From Vibrio sp. 99-70-13A1 (GTDB lineage: Bacteria > Pseudomonadota > Gammaproteobacteria > Enterobacterales > Vibrionaceae): a stretch of 39,689 nt of DNA. The stretch is from positions 1 to 39,689 of the forward strand of contig NZ_VTXD01000041.1 of assembly GCF_013114625.1 (NCBI RefSeq), in the 5' to 3' direction. Below are positions 1 through 8,761 of this stretch, one piece after another. The translations under genes and the position numbers were made by a program. Position 1 is the stretch's first letter. Each line of letters opens with the position of its first letter. The notes under the pieces are model-generated. The model made no database searches. It saw only the letters and a list, made by a program, of their open reading frames with translations, and was not told where the DNA came from.

Positions 1-71
1 CTTTGTTGCTCCACATAAATAGATGCTATAATTTATATTAAATAATACATATCTAATAAGTAAGTAGACTC

Positions 72-788
72 ATGGCTGGTGCATTCAATCCTATTTCAGG
101 CTCTAAGCGAAGCCTTCACGTGCAAGTTGCTCGTGAAATCGCCCGTGGTGTTCTTTCTGGTAACCTTCCTCAAGGTTCAATCATTCCTGGTGAAATGGCA
201 CTTTGTGAACAGTTTGGAATCAGTAGAACTGCTTTAAGAGAAGCTGTTAAGCTTCTGACTTCAAAAGGTTTACTAGAATCTAGACCAAAAATTGGTACGC
301 GAGTAGTCGATAGAGCCTACTGGAACTTCCTCGATCCTCAGTTAATTGAGTGGATGGACGGGCTAGCGGACCCTGATGAGTTCTGCCATCAGTTCCTAGG
401 TTTACGCCGTGCTATCGAACCTGAAGCTTGTGCTCTCGCTGCAAAGTTTGCATCAGCAGAGCAACGTATTGAATTATCAGAAACATTTCAGCAAATGGTT
501 GAGATTTCAGATGCAGAAGTATTTGATCAAAAACGCTGGACGGAAGTTGATATTCAATTCCATAGTTTGATTTTTAATGCGACAGGTAATGATTTTTACC
601 TTCCGTTTGGTAACATTCTCACAACTATGTTTGTTAACTTTATTTCGCATTCTTCTGAAGAAGGCAGTACGTGTATTAACGAACACCGTCAGATCTATGA
701 TGCAATCATGGCTGGCAATAGCGATAAAGCTCGAATTGCTTCTGCGAATCACTTACATGAGTCGAATCATAGGCTCTCAGTTGCCTAG
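72..788 (+). CDS. FadR-subfamily GntR transcriptional regulator
   Basis: Predicted 238-aa DNA-binding regulator that responds to a small acid or sugar-acid ligand. The N-terminal winged helix (about residues 14-78) has the GntR pattern with P-x-E-x-x-L-C-E and S-R-T-A-L-R-E. The C-terminal FCD domain (about 100-230) keeps the usual metal-ligand positions: D160, H164, H205 and H227, plus the T-G-N motif near 171. In this family the domain binds carboxylic acids such as uronates, gluconate or lactate. The start at 72 has only a weak upstream purine stretch. The gene ends in a clear terminator. A KdgM-type porin lies about 3 kb downstream, which fits a role in uronate or alginate-oligomer use, but that link is inference. 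The genes it would normally sit beside are left of the window. Confidence 0.9.
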   Translation: MAGAFNPISGSKRSLHVQVAREIARGVLSGNLPQGSIIPGEMALCEQFGISRTALREAVKLLTSKGLLESRPKIGTRVVDRAYWNFLDPQLIEWMDGLADPDEFCHQFLGLRRAIEPEACALAAKFASAEQRIELSETFQQMVEISDAEVFDQKRWTEVDIQFHSLIFNATGNDFYLPFGNILTTMFVNFISHSSEEGSTCINEHRQIYDAIMAGNSDKARIASANHLHESNHRLSVA

Positions 789-820
789 CTAAGTAAGCCG
801 AACATTTATAGTTAATTGAT

Positions 821-848
821 AAGCACGCATTTCGCGTGCTTTTTTTTG
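821..848 (+). terminator. Rho-independent terminator after the GntR gene
   Basis: An 8-bp perfect stem (AAGCACGC / GCGTGCTT) with a 5-nt loop is followed by a run of T. It shows that the next gene must start downstream of about 850, not at the in-frame ATG at 836. Confidence 0.9.
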
Positions 849-970
849 CGGAAAAGATAGGAATTAGATTTAGAATCTCATTATTTGAACAAATCTGGTT
901 TGTTTGCTCAAAATGGCTAGCAACCATACTTAATAGTTATATAATAATACTAATTGTAAAATGTGTGAGT

Positions 971-2839
971 ATGACTATGCCTCAATCTTTATTACCTAAT
1001 ATTCTTCAATTTATTGGACAAATTGACCCTTTCGATAAAATACCAAAAGATGCGTTACGAGAGTTATCTTCGCATGTTCAGATTATTTATCTTGGAAAAG
1101 GTGATGTGGTTGATTTGTGCGAGTCTGGTAAAGAAAAATCGCTTTATATCATCCGTACTGGCTCTATGGAACAGCGAAAGTCGGACGGTGTTTTACGCGC
1201 TAGGCTAGGCAGTGAAGATCTTTTTGGTTTTACGTTTCTTGACTCTGAAGTCAATGATGAAAAGGGCTACCGAGCCATTGCCATCGAAAATACTTTGCTT
1301 TATGTGATTCCTCATAACGCTTTACAAACTCTATTTAAAACCTTCCCTAGCTGCGCTGAACATTTTGCATCACAAGCTCAAGTTCGATTGAAATCCGCTT
1401 TAGATGTTGTGTGGTCGAATAAAGAAAAAGGTTTATTTATTCGAAAAGTGGAAGATGTTGCGAGCGGTCATGTGGCGATAGTTAAGTCCGATCAAACAAT
1501 TCAATCTGTCGCGACTGAGATGTTGCATCAACGATCGCCATGTGCGGTGATCTATGAAAATGACAAAATTGTAGGATTAATTACCGATAGAGACATGACA
1601 AAGCGTGTGATAGCACATGGTGTGAGTACTGATAATGTCATCTCCGAAGTGATGACGCATTCACCTTTAACTGTAAAGCCAGACGACCTAGTTTTACATG
1701 CTGCTTCTATCATGATGCAGTTCAATATTCGCAACCTACCAGTTGTGAAAGAAAATAAAGTTATCGGTCTATTAACGACCTCTCACCTTGTTCAAAATCA
1801 CCGTGTGCAAGCCATCTTCTTAATTGAAAAGATCAAATACGCGGGCAGTGTTAAAACTATGTCTTCGTTTACTTCTGAGAGACAAGCCATTTTTGAAGCC
1901 TTAGTTGAAGGCAAAGTTGCCCCCGAGACCGTAGGCAAAGTTATGACCATGATTATGGATGCTTACACTCGACGACTTATTCAAATTGCGATTGATAAAC
2001 TAGGCGCTCCGCCTTGTGACTTCTCTTGGATTGTTGCAGGTTCCCACGCTCGTAATGAAGTACACATGCTTTCCGATCAAGACAGCGCGATTGTACTTGC
2101 TGATGACGCAACAGACAGCGATCGTATTTATTTCAAACACTTAGCTATGATGGTAACTAATGGGTTAGCAAGTTGTGATTATCCGCTCTGCCCTGGTAAA
2201 TTTATGGCTGCCACACCGAAGTGGTGTCAGCCTTTAGGTGTTTGGAAGCATTACTATAAAAAATGGGTATCAAACCCTGAATATGAGCGTTTGCTAAATA
2301 TCAGTGTTTTTTTAGAAATTCGAACTATTTACGGTAACAGTGAATTTGAAACCATTCTTCGTGATGAATTGCATTCAAATATCCGAAACAATCGAGAATT
2401 TTTAAGCACGTTAGTGAAAGATGCCGTTAATACCAATCCACCTTTAGGGATTTTCAATAGCCTAGTATTGGAAAAATCCGGTGAAAATAAAAAGACTCTG
2501 AATGTTAAGAAATACGCCATAAATCTAATTATCGATTTGGCTCGTATCTACGGTTTAGCGGTGGAATGCGATTTGTCTGCCACAGATGATAGATTCACGG
2601 CTGCGAATGAGAAAGGAATGATGAGTGATGATGCCTATAAAAATATCTTAGGGGCCTATCAATACATATTATCGTTCAGGTTTGGTCATCAGTTGGAAGC
2701 TTTGAAGAATGGAGAAGTGCCTGACAATAATATAAATCCAGATAGTTTTGGAAGCTTTGAGCGCAAACATTTAAAAGATGCCTTTAGAATTATTGCTGAC
2801 CTTCAAGAAGCCGCAAAAATTAGATTCGGAGCTCGATAA
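971..2839 (+). CDS. cNMP-binding / CBS / DUF294 nucleotidyltransferase-like protein
   Basis: A 622-aa cytoplasmic signalling-type protein. In order it shows a cyclic-nucleotide-binding-like domain (about residues 10-135), two CBS domains (about 160-225 and 227-285, with G-L-I-T-D-R-D-M in the first), and a DUF294 nucleotidyltransferase-like domain. The latter carries G-S-H-A-R-N-E from residue 357 and the acidic D369-Q-D371 pair expected to bind metal, followed by the DUF294 C-terminal domain. The substrate is unknown in this family. An in-frame ATG at 836 lies inside the preceding terminator, so 971 was chosen as the start. It overlaps the exonuclease gene by one base, indicating one operon. 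In many gamma-proteobacteria this pair sits beside acs/actP acetate genes; none are present here. Confidence 0.9.
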   Translation: MTMPQSLLPNILQFIGQIDPFDKIPKDALRELSSHVQIIYLGKGDVVDLCESGKEKSLYIIRTGSMEQRKSDGVLRARLGSEDLFGFTFLDSEVNDEKGYRAIAIENTLLYVIPHNALQTLFKTFPSCAEHFASQAQVRLKSALDVVWSNKEKGLFIRKVEDVASGHVAIVKSDQTIQSVATEMLHQRSPCAVIYENDKIVGLITDRDMTKRVIAHGVSTDNVISEVMTHSPLTVKPDDLVLHAASIMMQFNIRNLPVVKENKVIGLLTTSHLVQNHRVQAIFLIEKIKYAGSVKTMSSFTSERQAIFEALVEGKVAPETVGKVMTMIMDAYTRRLIQIAIDKLGAPPCDFSWIVAGSHARNEVHMLSDQDSAIVLADDATDSDRIYFKHLAMMVTNGLASCDYPLCPGKFMAATPKWCQPLGVWKHYYKKWVSNPEYERLLNISVFLEIRTIYGNSEFETILRDELHSNIRNNREFLSTLVKDAVNTNPPLGIFNSLVLEKSGENKKTLNVKKYAINLIIDLARIYGLAVECDLSATDDRFTAANEKGMMSDDAYKNILGAYQYILSFRFGHQLEALKNGEVPDNNINPDSFGSFERKHLKDAFRIIADLQEAAKIRFGAR

Positions 2840-3555
2840 TGAAAGCATTTTTCAATTACTTTCATCCTCTTGAACGAATGAAGCGTAAGCGTAAGCAGTA
2901 TTTAAATACCGTGAAACTGCCAGAGGTTTTGTTCGATGTTATCGATCAGCCTTTGCCTCAAATGTCCGATCTTGCTAAAGATGCTGAATATATCATTCTA
3001 GATTTAGAGACGACGGGCTTAAGCTGTGAAGATGATCTCATTCTTTCAATGGGGTGGGTGGATATTTCCAAAGGGCGTATCGATTTAGCTTCAGCGAAAC
3101 ATTTGTATTTGAATAATGACTCTCAAATTAACCCTGAAACAGCAGTGATAAACCACATTACACCTCAAATGCTGCAAGAAGGTTTGTCTATTCATGATGC
3201 GATGCAGGCATTTTTCGAAGCGGCGAAAGGGAAAATTATTGTAGCTCACGCTTGTGTCGTGGAAGAGAATTTTATTAATCAATATCTGCTGCGTTGCTAT
3301 GGATTAAGAGGTTTACCTTTACTTTGGTTGGATACGTTGTGTATTGAAAAAGTGATGGAAAGGGCGATCAGTAACCACGAAGACGTGGATTTAACATTGG
3401 CAGCCACGCGAGAACGCTATCGATTACCAGAATATAATAATCATAACGCGCTAGCTGATGCCGTCTCTACGGCTGAGCTATTTTTAGCACAGCAAAAGCG
3501 TGTGGTGCAAAATGGTGATGTCACTATTGCCCATTTGTACCGCATGAGCCATTAA
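2839..3555 (+). CDS. DEDDh-family 3'-5' exonuclease (DnaQ-like)
   Basis: A 238-aa putative 3'-5' exonuclease of the DnaQ/epsilon fold. Exo I is seen as D55-L-E57-T-T-G and Exo III as H202-N-A-L-A-D207. The Exo II region reads H137-A-C-V-V-E142, so the usual aspartate is a glutamate. The ATG overlaps the stop of the DUF294 gene (TAATG), with a GGAG eight bases upstream, so translation is probably coupled. Proteins of this pair are commonly encoded together, but the nucleic-acid or nucleotide substrate is not known. The first 40 residues are basic and lie outside the nuclease core. A bidirectional terminator follows. Confidence 0.9.
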   Translation: MKAFFNYFHPLERMKRKRKQYLNTVKLPEVLFDVIDQPLPQMSDLAKDAEYIILDLETTGLSCEDDLILSMGWVDISKGRIDLASAKHLYLNNDSQINPETAVINHITPQMLQEGLSIHDAMQAFFEAAKGKIIVAHACVVEENFINQYLLRCYGLRGLPLLWLDTLCIEKVMERAISNHEDVDLTLAATRERYRLPEYNNHNALADAVSTAELFLAQQKRVVQNGDVTIAHLYRMSH

Positions 3556-3601
3556 CTTCATCGCTTAAAGCCTATAAATAAACAGCCTTTATATAAACGT
3601 A

Positions 3602-3630
3602 AAAAGCCAGCATATTGCTGGCTTTTGATT
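3602..3630. terminator. Bidirectional terminator between exonuclease and porin
   Basis: An 11-bp perfect stem (AAAAGCCAGCA / TGCTGGCTTTT) with a TAT loop has A runs on the left and T runs on the right, so it can serve both convergent genes. Confidence 0.9.
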
Positions 3631-3650
3631 TTATTGCTCGTAACATTTAG

Positions 3651-4403
3651 CTAGAAGCTGTAAGTCAAACCTATGCGGCTTCGCAGTTCACGTGTTGCTG
3701 AAGAGCTTGAAGTACTTACATCACCAAATTCCACATACGGTGCCCATGCGCCCATCATGCGACGAGCAGTGACATTCAGTTCATAGTTTGTATCGTCATT
3801 GTCGTAAATGTCATAACCATCGGCTTTATAGTAATTACCTTCAAAGCCAAAACGCCAGTCATTCATAGCATAGTTGATATTAGCGGTTAAGCGGTGACGA
3901 CGCTGATTCGCAATATTGCTATCAACCATAATTGGTACGCCGTCACTATCAACGATTACGTCTCCGTTACCATCGAATTGAAATTCAGAAGTACGCGTAT
4001 TTTGTCTCATATCATAACGGTAACGAGCACTTAGGCTTAAGCCATCAATGCTATCCACACTGTAAGTAGCGCGAACTTGAGGCTTGTAAGTCACCCCTGA
4101 CTCACGACCTTCAATTGGCATTCCGTATGTCATTGTCCAATTATCATTTAATACATGACGGTAGTTTAAGCCTAGTTCCCAGCCATTATTTTTAAGATCT
4201 TCCATGAACTCGCCGTCTTCACCTTTAAACTTTGCTTCGATGTCGACTAAGAAATTGCCGATGTTATCTGCAAGTTTTACTCGTGTGGCGTGCTGATCGG
4301 TGTGACTTTTGTATTCATGTCTCATATCAAAAGACGCAGCCGAAACAGAGCTTACAGCCATTACAGACGACATTGCTATTACAATTGTTTTAATTTTATT
4401 CAT
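3651..4403 (-). CDS. KdgM-family oligouronide porin
   Basis: A 250-aa outer-membrane beta-barrel. The first ~22 residues are a Sec signal peptide ending V-S-A before A-S-F-D. The mature chain starts with a typical amphipathic strand (F-D-M-R-H-E-Y) and ends in the aromatic L-T-Y-S-F needed for barrel assembly. Length and strand pattern match the KdgM (oligogalacturonate-specific) porins. In vibrios such porins also pass alginate oligomers, so the exact substrate is open. The long upstream gap holds a candidate CRP site and a dyad with a KdgR-like half site. It is a single-gene unit. kdgM is a family name here, so I leave the symbol empty. Confidence 0.88.
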   Translation of the reverse strand: MNKIKTIVIAMSSVMAVSSVSAASFDMRHEYKSHTDQHATRVKLADNIGNFLVDIEAKFKGEDGEFMEDLKNNGWELGLNYRHVLNDNWTMTYGMPIEGRESGVTYKPQVRATYSVDSIDGLSLSARYRYDMRQNTRTSEFQFDGNGDVIVDSDGVPIMVDSNIANQRRHRLTANINYAMNDWRFGFEGNYYKADGYDIYDNDDTNYELNVTARRMMGAWAPYVEFGDVSTSSSSATRELRSRIGLTYSF

Positions 4404-4477
4404 GGTATTGATTCCACTCTATCGATTATAAATTAAGTCAATGGGACTTAAAAAAGATTAAATTTATGCTTTTCTAC

Positions 4478-4516
4478 TAATTATTCTCTTGTTGAATGTT
4501 TCATTTAGAATAATTA
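4478..4516. promoter_or_regulatory. Nested inverted repeat upstream of the KdgM-type porin
   Basis: A 10-bp perfect inverted repeat (TAATTATTCT / AGAATAATTA) encloses a smaller dyad, TGAA-TGT-TTCA. The inner right arm reads TGTTTCATTT, which equals one half of the enterobacterial KdgR box; the left half does not match. It lies 75-113 bases upstream of the porin start, a reasonable operator position. Confidence 0.4.
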
Positions 4517-4566
4517 ACTAGCAATAAGATAATACAAATATACTAGCGATTGAGATGAGGGTGAAC

Positions 4567-4582
4567 TGTGAATTGGATCAGA
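4567..4582. promoter_or_regulatory. Candidate CRP-binding site
   Basis: TGTGA-ATTGGA-TCAGA matches the CRP consensus TGTGA-N6-TCACA at 9 of 10 core bases. It lies about 165 bases upstream of the KdgM-type porin, whose family is normally under catabolite control. Confidence 0.45.
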
Positions 4583-4874
4583 TTGCATGAATAAACCCCG
4601 TATTTACAAAGGGTTACAAACTGAAATATTCACCCTAAGTCTTTGTATTTAATTGTTATGATTGTTTGGTGTGCGTGTTTTCTCCTTTTATAAAAGTCAA
4701 AAACTGTGCACTGGCGCAAAAAGTTTAATCTTTCAACTTTCATTCTTATTTGTCATACATTAATATCTTTATATCGAAGGCGTTGGGTGTTCATCACTTA
4801 CGATTATTTTGAATTATGGTTAGATTTTTTCAGGGTGATCAAACGCGAATTATTTGATTATTGGTGGAGACAAG

Positions 4875-5177
4875 TTGAGGTTTACTGTTTGCTTACCTCG
4901 AAGTGTTTATACAAAACTAGATACATCTACATGTATAGAAGATAGAACAATTTTTAATAACGGAGACTTTGCTTTTATCAGGGTCATCGTTGGTGGCAAT
5001 GTAATTGATGGCTCTAAATACATTGCTGCTTTTTATCGTAAGGGTGCTTTTTACCTTTATAGGAAAAACACTGCTAAAGAGTTGGCATATGTTGTCACTC
5101 AGTTTAGGACTAACACTTTAAAGTTGATGGTCCTAAAAAAAGAAGAAATCGTTAAAGTGCATAAACCTGCATTTTAA
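4875..5177 (+). CDS. Small protein of unknown function, TTG start
   Basis: I do not recognise this 100-aa product. The frame is open from TTG at 4854, but GGTGGAG at 4863-4869 sits five bases before the TTG at 4875, so I prefer that start. The protein is basic and rich in alternating hydrophobic residues, suggesting beta strands. It has no signal peptide or membrane segment. Base composition is more AT-rich than its neighbours, which may indicate acquisition. The case for a real gene is the ribosome-binding site plus two hairpins downstream, one a strong terminator. It stands alone between the divergent porin and the TraF-like gene. Confidence 0.5.
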   Translation: MRFTVCLPRSVYTKLDTSTCIEDRTIFNNGDFAFIRVIVGGNVIDGSKYIAAFYRKGAFYLYRKNTAKELAYVVTQFRTNTLKLMVLKKEEIVKVHKPAF

Positions 5178-5234
5178 TTATTGCTCCCAACTATTCTAAT
5201 GAATACTTCATTTCTCGATTAGGTGAATTGAAGC

Positions 5235-5292
5235 GGTAGTTGTGCACTACCTTTGCGCTCATGTTGATACAGGCAACATGAGCGTTTTTTTT
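5235..5292 (+). terminator. Double hairpin with strong terminator
   Basis: A first hairpin, GGTAGT-TGTGC-ACTACC (5235-5251), is followed by an 11-bp perfect stem CGCTCATGTTG / CAACATGAGCG (5256-5284) and eight T. It lies about 80 bases past the stop of the small gene at 4875-5177 and is the best evidence that this region is transcribed. Confidence 0.85.
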
Positions 5293-5716
5293 GCTTAAAC
5301 ATTGAAAGAAAACCAATGAATACCAAACCTTGTATTTAGGTTAACTTTTGTAAAAGGTCTAAGCATCTTTCCCCATCCGTTACGTTTATCAATCATGCCG
5401 TTTTTACTGTGCTACCTACTATTAAGCTCTTTTAGGGATCTTGAAAATTTAGTTACAACAGTTAAGTGCTCATTTGATTACAGTGAATTAAACTGAAAAA
5501 ATTAGTTTAAAAAATCCTTACAAATCAACACTATTTAATGATGACTATATAACTTTGATTATTGTTGATATAACCAAATTTATGGACCAGCTTGTCATAA
5601 TCCCTATCCAATAAATAACGTAGCTGCAGCGAGACCAAATTTTGAGTTTACTCCTTTTCTTGCTGCGCCTCCGTTAACGCCTAAATTATAATTCAAATTA
5701 ATACAAAGGAATTGCT
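5293..5716. other. 424-base intergenic region upstream of the TraF-like gene
   Basis: No coding frame is convincing here. It is AT-rich and holds a 7-bp inverted repeat (TTAAACT / AGTTTAA, 5488-5510). Candidate -10-like stretches such as GATATAAC near 5569 presumably belong to the following gene. No RNA gene was recognised. Confidence 0.45.
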
Positions 5717-6847
5717 ATGCATAGCAAAGGCTTAATCACATTAGCCGTAGCTTCCGTGTGTGCAGCAAGCACAGCGCAAGCCAGTACATTTTCAACTGAT
5801 GCTCGCAGTATGGGTATGGGTAACACTGGTGTCGTAACCGCAGACTTTTTAACCGCCCCTTTTCACAACCCAGCTTTAGGTGCTGCATATCGTGCAGAAG
5901 ATGATATTGGGCTCTTAATCCCTGCTATTGGTGTTACTGTCCAAGATTCAGACGATGCACTAGCAATGATTGATGATGTTCAAGATCATTATGATTCGAT
6001 GGGAAGGTTACCTTCTCAAGAAGAGTACGACACGCTGGATCAGTATCTGAATGACTTATCTGGTGCAAAGCCAATTAACGTAAATGGAGGGATTGCATTT
6101 AGCATCTCTATCCCTAATCAATACGCTTCAGTGAATGTGTTCTCATCCACTTATGTTGAGATAATGGCTAACCCTTTGATTGGTGATGAAGCCAATGCTA
6201 AAAAGCGATATGAAAACTCTGAAGTCGCCCTTATTGGCTTTGGTGTGGCTGAATTAGGTTTAGCTTTATCGAAGGAATATATACTAAAGGAACAAACGTT
6301 TTCTTTTGGTATTAGCCCTAAACTGCAAGAGCTTCGTACCTATTCAGATGTTACAGCTTTAGATGACTTTGATATTGATGACTATGAAGATAGTGAAGTG
6401 TCAGATACGGTATTCAACGTAGATGTGGGAGCCATTTGGTATAAAGATAATTGGCGTGTTGGTCTTGTTGGTAAAAACTTAATTAAACAAGAGATTGAGA
6501 CGAAAAACTCTCACCTTACGTATGAACTTGCTCCAAAAGTGACAATTGGCGGCGGTTATATCACAGAGCTATTTACTGTTAGCATTGACGCTGATTTAAC
6601 GAGTCAAGAACGCTTTTCTATGAGCAGTAATGCCACTCAATTTGTTAGGGCTGGCGTAGAGTTTAATGCTTGGGGCTGGGCTCAGTTACGAGCTGGATAC
6701 GAGACCGATCTAGAAGATACTTTAGAAGACAGTGTTACCGCTGGTATTGGTATTTCACCGTGGGATATTGTGAGTTTTGATTTAGCAGCATCTTACGCAG
6801 GTGATAATCAATTCGGAGTAAGTGCAAACCTCGCCATGACGTTCTAA
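5717..6847 (+). CDS. TraF_2 / PorV-like outer-membrane beta-barrel protein
   Basis: A 376-aa outer-membrane protein of the group often labelled 'conjugal transfer protein TraF' (TraF_2), although nothing conjugative is nearby. The signal peptide spans about residues 1-22 and ends A-Q-A before S-T-F. The mature start D-A-R-S-M-G-M-G-N-T-G is shared with FadL/PorV-type barrels, as is the N-P-A-L-G motif. The chain ends N-L-A-M-T-F, the usual terminal aromatic. AAGGA lies eight bases before the ATG. It stands alone and ends in a hairpin. Its role is not known; transport of hydrophobic compounds or envelope assembly are both possible, and the TraF name should not be read as conjugation. Confidence 0.8.
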   Translation: MHSKGLITLAVASVCAASTAQASTFSTDARSMGMGNTGVVTADFLTAPFHNPALGAAYRAEDDIGLLIPAIGVTVQDSDDALAMIDDVQDHYDSMGRLPSQEEYDTLDQYLNDLSGAKPINVNGGIAFSISIPNQYASVNVFSSTYVEIMANPLIGDEANAKKRYENSEVALIGFGVAELGLALSKEYILKEQTFSFGISPKLQELRTYSDVTALDDFDIDDYEDSEVSDTVFNVDVGAIWYKDNWRVGLVGKNLIKQEIETKNSHLTYELAPKVTIGGGYITELFTVSIDADLTSQERFSMSSNATQFVRAGVEFNAWGWAQLRAGYETDLEDTLEDSVTAGIGISPWDIVSFDLAASYAGDNQFGVSANLAMTF

Positions 6848-6869
6848 CATTTTCTGATCAGACTATTCT

Positions 6870-6920
6870 GAATAGATGAATAGATGAATAGATGAATAGA
6901 TGAATAGATGAATAGATGAA
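6870..6920. repeat. Tandem repeat (GAATAGAT)6
   Basis: Six perfect copies of the 8-bp unit GAATAGAT plus three bases lie between the TraF-like stop codon and its terminator hairpin. It would be in the 3' untranslated part of that mRNA. Confidence 0.97.
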
Positions 6921-6952
6921 AACCGCTCAATCAACTCATGAGCGGTTTTATT
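6919..6952. terminator. Terminator after the TraF-like gene
   Basis: An 11-bp perfect stem (AAAACCGCTCA / TGAGCGGTTTT) with a 9-nt loop is followed by ATTT. The 8-bp tandem array runs into its left arm. Confidence 0.85.
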
Positions 6953-7060
6953 TCTTGTGTTCATATCTAGTCTATAAATAGCATTATCAATGAAGATATT
7001 GTCACTTCAATGCCACTTACTTGGCGGCTTCATCTTGTAGATAAGCTGACCGCCATATTC

Positions 7061-8533
7061 TTAAAGGTAACGGTTTTTCAGGTGGTCTTTGAAATGCTGA
7101 GCATTTAATACATCACCAGTCGCTTGTTTAACCAATTCATCCGTTGAAAATAGGCTCGCTTTACTCCAAATATTTGTTTCTAGCCAATTGAAGATAGGTG
7201 TTAGGTCTTTACTTTGAATGACAGAGGTAACATCCAAATCATTCTTCATTGAAGCCATAAATTGAGCTGCGTACATTGCCCCTAATGTATAACTAGGGAA
7301 GTAGCCGAAAGCACCATCTGTCCAGTGAATGTCTTGCATGCAACCATTCTTAAAATTACCTTCAGTCGATAAGCCTAGGTATTGCTGCATTTTAAGGTTC
7401 CAAAGTTCAGGAACGTCTGTATGTTTGATTTTTCCGTTAATCAAATCTCGTTCAATTTCATAACGAAGAATAACGTGAGCAGGGTAGGTCAGTTCATCTG
7501 CATCTACGCGGATGAAGTCTTTTTCTACTCGAGTATATATCTTCTGGAAATTGCTTTTCTCAAATTCACTCCCACTAAATTGTTGCCCAGCAATCTCAGC
7601 CAAGTGACCGATGAATTCGTCACTGCGACCAATCTGCATTTCAAAAAAGAGTGATTGAGATTCATGAATACCCATTGAGCGAGCTTCACCAGAAGGTAGC
7701 CCTGAAAGATGCTTTGGAAGCCCTTGCTCGTATCTAGCATGACCAGTTTCATGGACGATACCCATTAAAGACTGAACAAATTCATTTTCATCATAACGAG
7801 TCGTAATGCGAACATCAGATGGCACGCCACCACAGAATGGGTGGACACTCTCATCCAAACGACCATGGTTAAAATCAAATTGAAGCAAGTTCATCACTTC
7901 AAGACCAAGCGCTTTTTGCTTGTCTGTCGAGTATTTACCTGATGGCGCGGTAAACTGTTCTGTCGATTGTTTTTCAATGACTTGATCAATTAAGCTTGGT
8001 AGCCATGTTTTTACGTCTGAGAATAAAGTATCAAGAGACGCAGAACTGGTTCCTGGTTCATAAATATCTAGCATAGCGTCGTATGGTGTTAGCCCTGCAA
8101 AATCAGCACGTATTTGCGCTTCTTCTCTAGAAAGCTCAACGACCTCTCGCCAGTTTTTTTCAAAACCAACCCAATCGTTTTCACCTCGTTGCGTTCTCCA
8201 TGCATGTTCACATTTAGAGCCCGCGAGTGATTTAGCTTGAACTAATTTCTCTGGAAGTAGATTTGCTTGTTGCCAGTTGCGCTTGATTTCGCGTAATGTC
8301 GACTGCTGTTCAGAATTTAATGATTCATTTTCAGCGTCATTTATCCAATCGGATAATTGTGGCTGGGTCATCATTCCGTGAATATGAACGGATAACTGAG
8401 CCATAGCTTCACTGCGGGCTTGGTTACCACCAGCAGGCATCATTGACGCTTGATCCCAACCGCAAATTGCCGCTAGGTGGTTGAAGTGAGAACATTTTTG
8501 AGAATGGTCGACTAATTTTTTGAAGGCACTCAT
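7061..8533 (-). CDS. M32-family metallocarboxypeptidase
   Basis: A 490-aa cytoplasmic zinc carboxypeptidase that removes C-terminal residues from peptides. The M32 zinc motif H261-E-T-G-H265 is present. The family signature G-I-H-E-S-Q-S-L follows about 30 residues later, before the third ligand region. Length matches the family (about 490-500 aa). The frame is open 12 codons further upstream, but AGGGAA lies five bases before the ATG at 8533, so that start was chosen. There is no signal peptide. It is a single-gene unit; its right-hand neighbour, the LysE-type exporter, is divergent. Confidence 0.93.
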   Translation of the reverse strand: MSAFKKLVDHSQKCSHFNHLAAICGWDQASMMPAGGNQARSEAMAQLSVHIHGMMTQPQLSDWINDAENESLNSEQQSTLREIKRNWQQANLLPEKLVQAKSLAGSKCEHAWRTQRGENDWVGFEKNWREVVELSREEAQIRADFAGLTPYDAMLDIYEPGTSSASLDTLFSDVKTWLPSLIDQVIEKQSTEQFTAPSGKYSTDKQKALGLEVMNLLQFDFNHGRLDESVHPFCGGVPSDVRITTRYDENEFVQSLMGIVHETGHARYEQGLPKHLSGLPSGEARSMGIHESQSLFFEMQIGRSDEFIGHLAEIAGQQFSGSEFEKSNFQKIYTRVEKDFIRVDADELTYPAHVILRYEIERDLINGKIKHTDVPELWNLKMQQYLGLSTEGNFKNGCMQDIHWTDGAFGYFPSYTLGAMYAAQFMASMKNDLDVTSVIQSKDLTPIFNWLETNIWSKASLFSTDELVKQATGDVLNAQHFKDHLKNRYL

Positions 8534-8761
8534 AGTACTTCCCTGAGAGTAAAAATGAGATGTTATCAACCAAGTAACAGGTGAACCAACACATTTACTC
8601 GAATAGTTGATATAAAATGTGAATAAATTGTAATGGCATATTGATAGTAGCTAATAATTTACAATCTTGGTTTCGTCTTACACAATGCAAGAATTAAAGA
8701 TTCGTTGGTTAGCCTGTTTCGGCGGGAAACTACTAGGATAGAGAAATAAGAAGGAATAGGG

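Larger units (their letters stand above)
4404..4874. other. 470-base intergenic region between porin and small gene
   Basis: The left part carries the porin's regulatory dyad and CRP-like site. The right part (about 4650-4870) is very AT-rich. A short open frame at 4706-4945 there has no coding character, and I see no RNA gene. It presumably contains the promoter of the small gene that starts at 4875. Confidence 0.5.

Noticed and set aside
836..970. N-terminal extension of the DUF294 protein from an ATG at 836
   Set aside because: The ATG lies inside the terminator of the upstream gene and has no ribosome-binding site; the domain begins after 971.
4706..4945. 79-codon frame upstream of the small gene
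   Set aside because: It overlaps the better-supported TTG frame, lacks a ribosome-binding site and has no coding pattern.
5717..6847. Conjugation function for the 'TraF' protein
   Set aside because: Only the family label suggests it; the protein is an outer-membrane barrel and no transfer genes are nearby.
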